The notes beneath the pieces were generated by a model. The model was not told the DNA's origin and did no database searches. It saw only the letters and a program-made list of their open reading frames with translations. The translations under genes and the position numbers were made by a program. 64,000 nt of DNA from Rusavskia elegans (lineage: Eukaryota > Ascomycota > Lecanoromycetes > Teloschistales > Teloschistaceae): the NCBI GenBank assembly GCA_011316305.1, contig SAUG01000139.1, forward strand, positions 23,757-87,756, in the 5' to 3' direction. Below are positions 62,101 to 64,000 of this stretch, piece after piece (position 1 is the first letter of the stretch; every line of letters begins with the position of its first letter).

Positions 62101-63354
62101 GTGCTAGCAACTTCAAGGCCAGACTGATCTCTACCTGGAGTCATCAATGTTTCGCCAATTATACGAACTTGGACCTTGTACGGGGTCCGTCGTTCTAGTT
62201 GGGCGATTGGATCAGTGGGCATTTCCTTTTCGGGGTTATCGGCGGGAGAAGCGTCGAGCTCACTGAATTCGATCGTGTCCCTGCAGGGCAGGCTGAGAGA
62301 CGGATCTCCATTCGATTCTGCAATTGAAGGTTGGTTGTTTCTCACTTTTACGCTTGGACCTGGTTCAAGCGCCTCGGTATTGCTCTGTAGAATAAGATCG
62401 GGTAAGCTCTGGTGAGAAAATGTTGGATTGTTGAAGTCGAGCAGTGTAAGATCGTTCTCGATACTTGGTGATGGATTCGGATTTACCCACGGTTGAGGGG
62501 TGTCTGAGAAGTCGATCAAATCCTGATTTGACTTTCGAGTCTTGTGAGCAAGTGCTTGCTGGCGCGCTAGTTGGACGACATCATATAGCGTAAGTCTTTG
62601 AGCCGACTTCTGGACGGTTGTTGGTAGAGTCTCTGAGGACACTTCTCCAGCCCCTCTCTGTCTAGAGAGTTCTGCAATTTCGTCCCGCTTAATTGCGAGA
62701 GCTCGTGTGATGAATTGCCGTAGTAAAAGTCGCTTCTCAAGCTTGTTGGTCTTAGCTTCCAATCTTCCTGGTGCCTCCACCTTGTAGTTTGAAGAATTGC
62801 CAGTTCTAAGACGGATATTAGAATTGAGGACTTGATGGCAACGTTCAGTCAGTATGCCAGTCTTACAAGTCAATGACACCCAGAGTCAGGTGAAGTGTAG
62901 CAGCATGTGCCCTCATCTCAACCAGGTGTCCTCTCATCGTCTCTGCAAACCATTGTTGTTTGGCTTTGTTCATCAGGAACTGCGAAAACATCTTCACGTT
63001 CTGTTTCTCCATCGAAAGTCTTGTGTCTTTGATGTTCTTCGGAGTGCCGCTGCGCTGGTACTTCTTCATATCCAGCAAGACGTTCGCCATCGAGACCTGC
63101 ACCAGTGTGATTGCATTGTGGGTCGTACGCATCTGTCTTTTCAGCTCCTTTGCGGCTTGGTTCCGTTTGAGCCACTGTCCGATGGCCTTGATTGATTCCC
63201 CATAGATGTGGCACTCGAGGGCGATGGACTGCAGACATTTATCCCCCTCGGCGTAAGTTACATAGACCCGTTGCATCCATTGAGCGCCTTCCCAGACTTC
63301 CTTCACCACTTTGAGCGTGGTAGCAACGGCAGCAATGATGGTGATGGGATCCAT
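59175..63354 (-). CDS. Ankyrin-repeat protein with PF17111-type N-terminal domain (1372 aa)
   Basis: Exon 1 is 62867-63354 and exon 2 is 59175-62805. The 61-nt intron (GTAAGA..CTTAG) joins TT|A in frame. The N-terminus (MDPITIIAAVATTLKVVKEV) is the fungal N-terminal domain often placed ahead of NACHT or ankyrin modules in NLR-like proteins. A disordered Ser/Pro/Glu-rich region follows (about 230-535), then 12-13 ankyrin repeats (about 540-1038; e.g. GNTALHHACTRGHLAVAKSL, GWQPLHIATAYGHLHLVERL). No NACHT or P-loop was found. Near 1236-1300 lies a run of 7-residue repeats (IGKQTLD, FGNKTLE, LGKQGVE, ISKQGLE, KSKQGLD), then a basic stretch and an acidic tail (DDEDDDDGDE). It is probably a scaffold or recognition protein; partners are unknown. 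Confidence 0.88.
59394..59588 (-). repeat. In-gene tandem repeat of a 7-residue unit
   Basis: The ankyrin gene here encodes six or more degenerate copies of xGKQxL(D/E). At the DNA level the units recur every 21 bases on the plus strand as CTTGCTTGCT/CTTGTTTGCC-like words. Such a unit could expand or contract. Confidence 0.7.
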
Positions 63355-63954
63355 GGTGTCTTGTGGGCGCTCAGTGCGTTTCTCGAGGGTGTCGATCAGC
63401 TACTCTCACATCTTATTGAGCCACGTGAGCGCAACGATTGTTGTAGCACTCGATCTTGGATACGAGGTTGGAGAAGGTCCTTTGTAGATCCCCTGGTCAA
63501 CAGGCCAGCCATCAGCAATCCGCCATCTTAGGATAACAGCCAGCAAGGGACACTTGTCAGGCTGAAAGGAATCGTAGCTGGATAAGGATCTGCACCGGGT
63601 ATACTTCACTTGGTCTTGGCTTTCCCAAGTGCGCGACCGGGCTTGACACTGCTCGGAGACGTTGCTGGTCTGGAGATCAACTCGCACTGAAGCAGGATGT
63701 GAGAATACAGGGCATACATAGCCTTATACCGGCATTGCGCACGAGGAGGCTGTCACAGATAAGATGCCGGGCCGTTTGAGAGACGAGTAAGGATTATTCA
63801 ATCGAGTGCAATGATTGGAACAATTAAAGTAGAACAAAGCCTGTAGGATGCAGACGCATTGCCAGAGAAGGCTGTACCCTGTGGTACCGCATGCCCCAAG
63901 GACGTTTCATGTGAAGCATCGACGGTCATTACTGGACAGCCTCGCAGCGGGTGC

Positions 63955-63956
<2 letters not shown>
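63355..63956. promoter_or_regulatory. Upstream region of the ankyrin gene
   Basis: Composition is balanced. It should hold the ankyrin promoter, but no TATA box was identified. An open stretch at 63406-63687 has no ATG context or recognisable product. Confidence 0.4.

Positions 63957-64000
<44 letters not shown>
63957..64000. other. Run of 44 G at the window end
   Basis: It is uninterrupted G from 63957 to the last base. A natural tract of this kind is rare in such genomes. Two-colour sequencing machines produce false poly-G, so an assembly or read artefact at a contig end is the likely cause. Confidence 0.8.

Overview
The window is filamentous-fungus DNA (Ascomycota, Pezizomycotina). Genes have short 44-128 nt introns with GT..AG ends, and the families present are fungal: Clr5, DUF3632, AIM6, DUF7907-like, a fungal AAA ATPase, and an ankyrin protein with a PF17111-type N-terminus. 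About half of the window (1 to ~6200 and ~13360 to 41792) is extremely AT-rich repeat DNA. There CpA and TpG are almost absent while CpG and TpA are common, as expected of repeat-induced point mutation (RIP). The class is not settled; Dothideomycetes or Leotiomycetes with a two-compartment genome fit best.

Layout. (1) 1-6200: RIP-eroded repeats, one MITE and one well-preserved solo LTR with its 5-bp target duplication. (2) 6200-13360: a gene island with an intact AAA ATPase gene (8 exons), a convergent Clr5-domain gene carrying one apparent frameshift, and a two-exon 108-aa gene. (3) 13360-41792: a nested transposon graveyard. It holds a complete but RIP-dead Ty3/gypsy element (18242-24856, minus strand) and three complete copies of a ~3.2-3.8 kb LTR element whose interior is too short for pol and holds a Gag zinc-knuckle remnant. 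It also holds a diverged, chimeric relative, five hAT-like MITE copies or fragments window-wide (8-bp duplications on the best ones), and an unidentified ~0.9 kb repeat, called repeat C here, that was repeatedly a landing site. (4) 41800-64000: ordinary gene-dense DNA.

The gene-dense part starts 1.1 kb from the last repeat with a secreted RNase T1-fold protein that appears to lack both catalytic histidines, a candidate RALPH-type effector. A DUF3632 protein and an AIM6 homologue follow, then three further secreted-protein genes (48268, 49502, 51870), a PD-(D/E)XK-like nuclear protein, a fourth secreted candidate (55196), a small membrane protein, a delta(24)-sterol-reductase-like flavoprotein and a 1372-aa ankyrin protein. 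The genes do not form a metabolic pathway. The notable pattern is the concentration of secreted-protein genes beside the AT-rich block. The window ends in a run of 44 G, probably an assembly or sequencing artefact.
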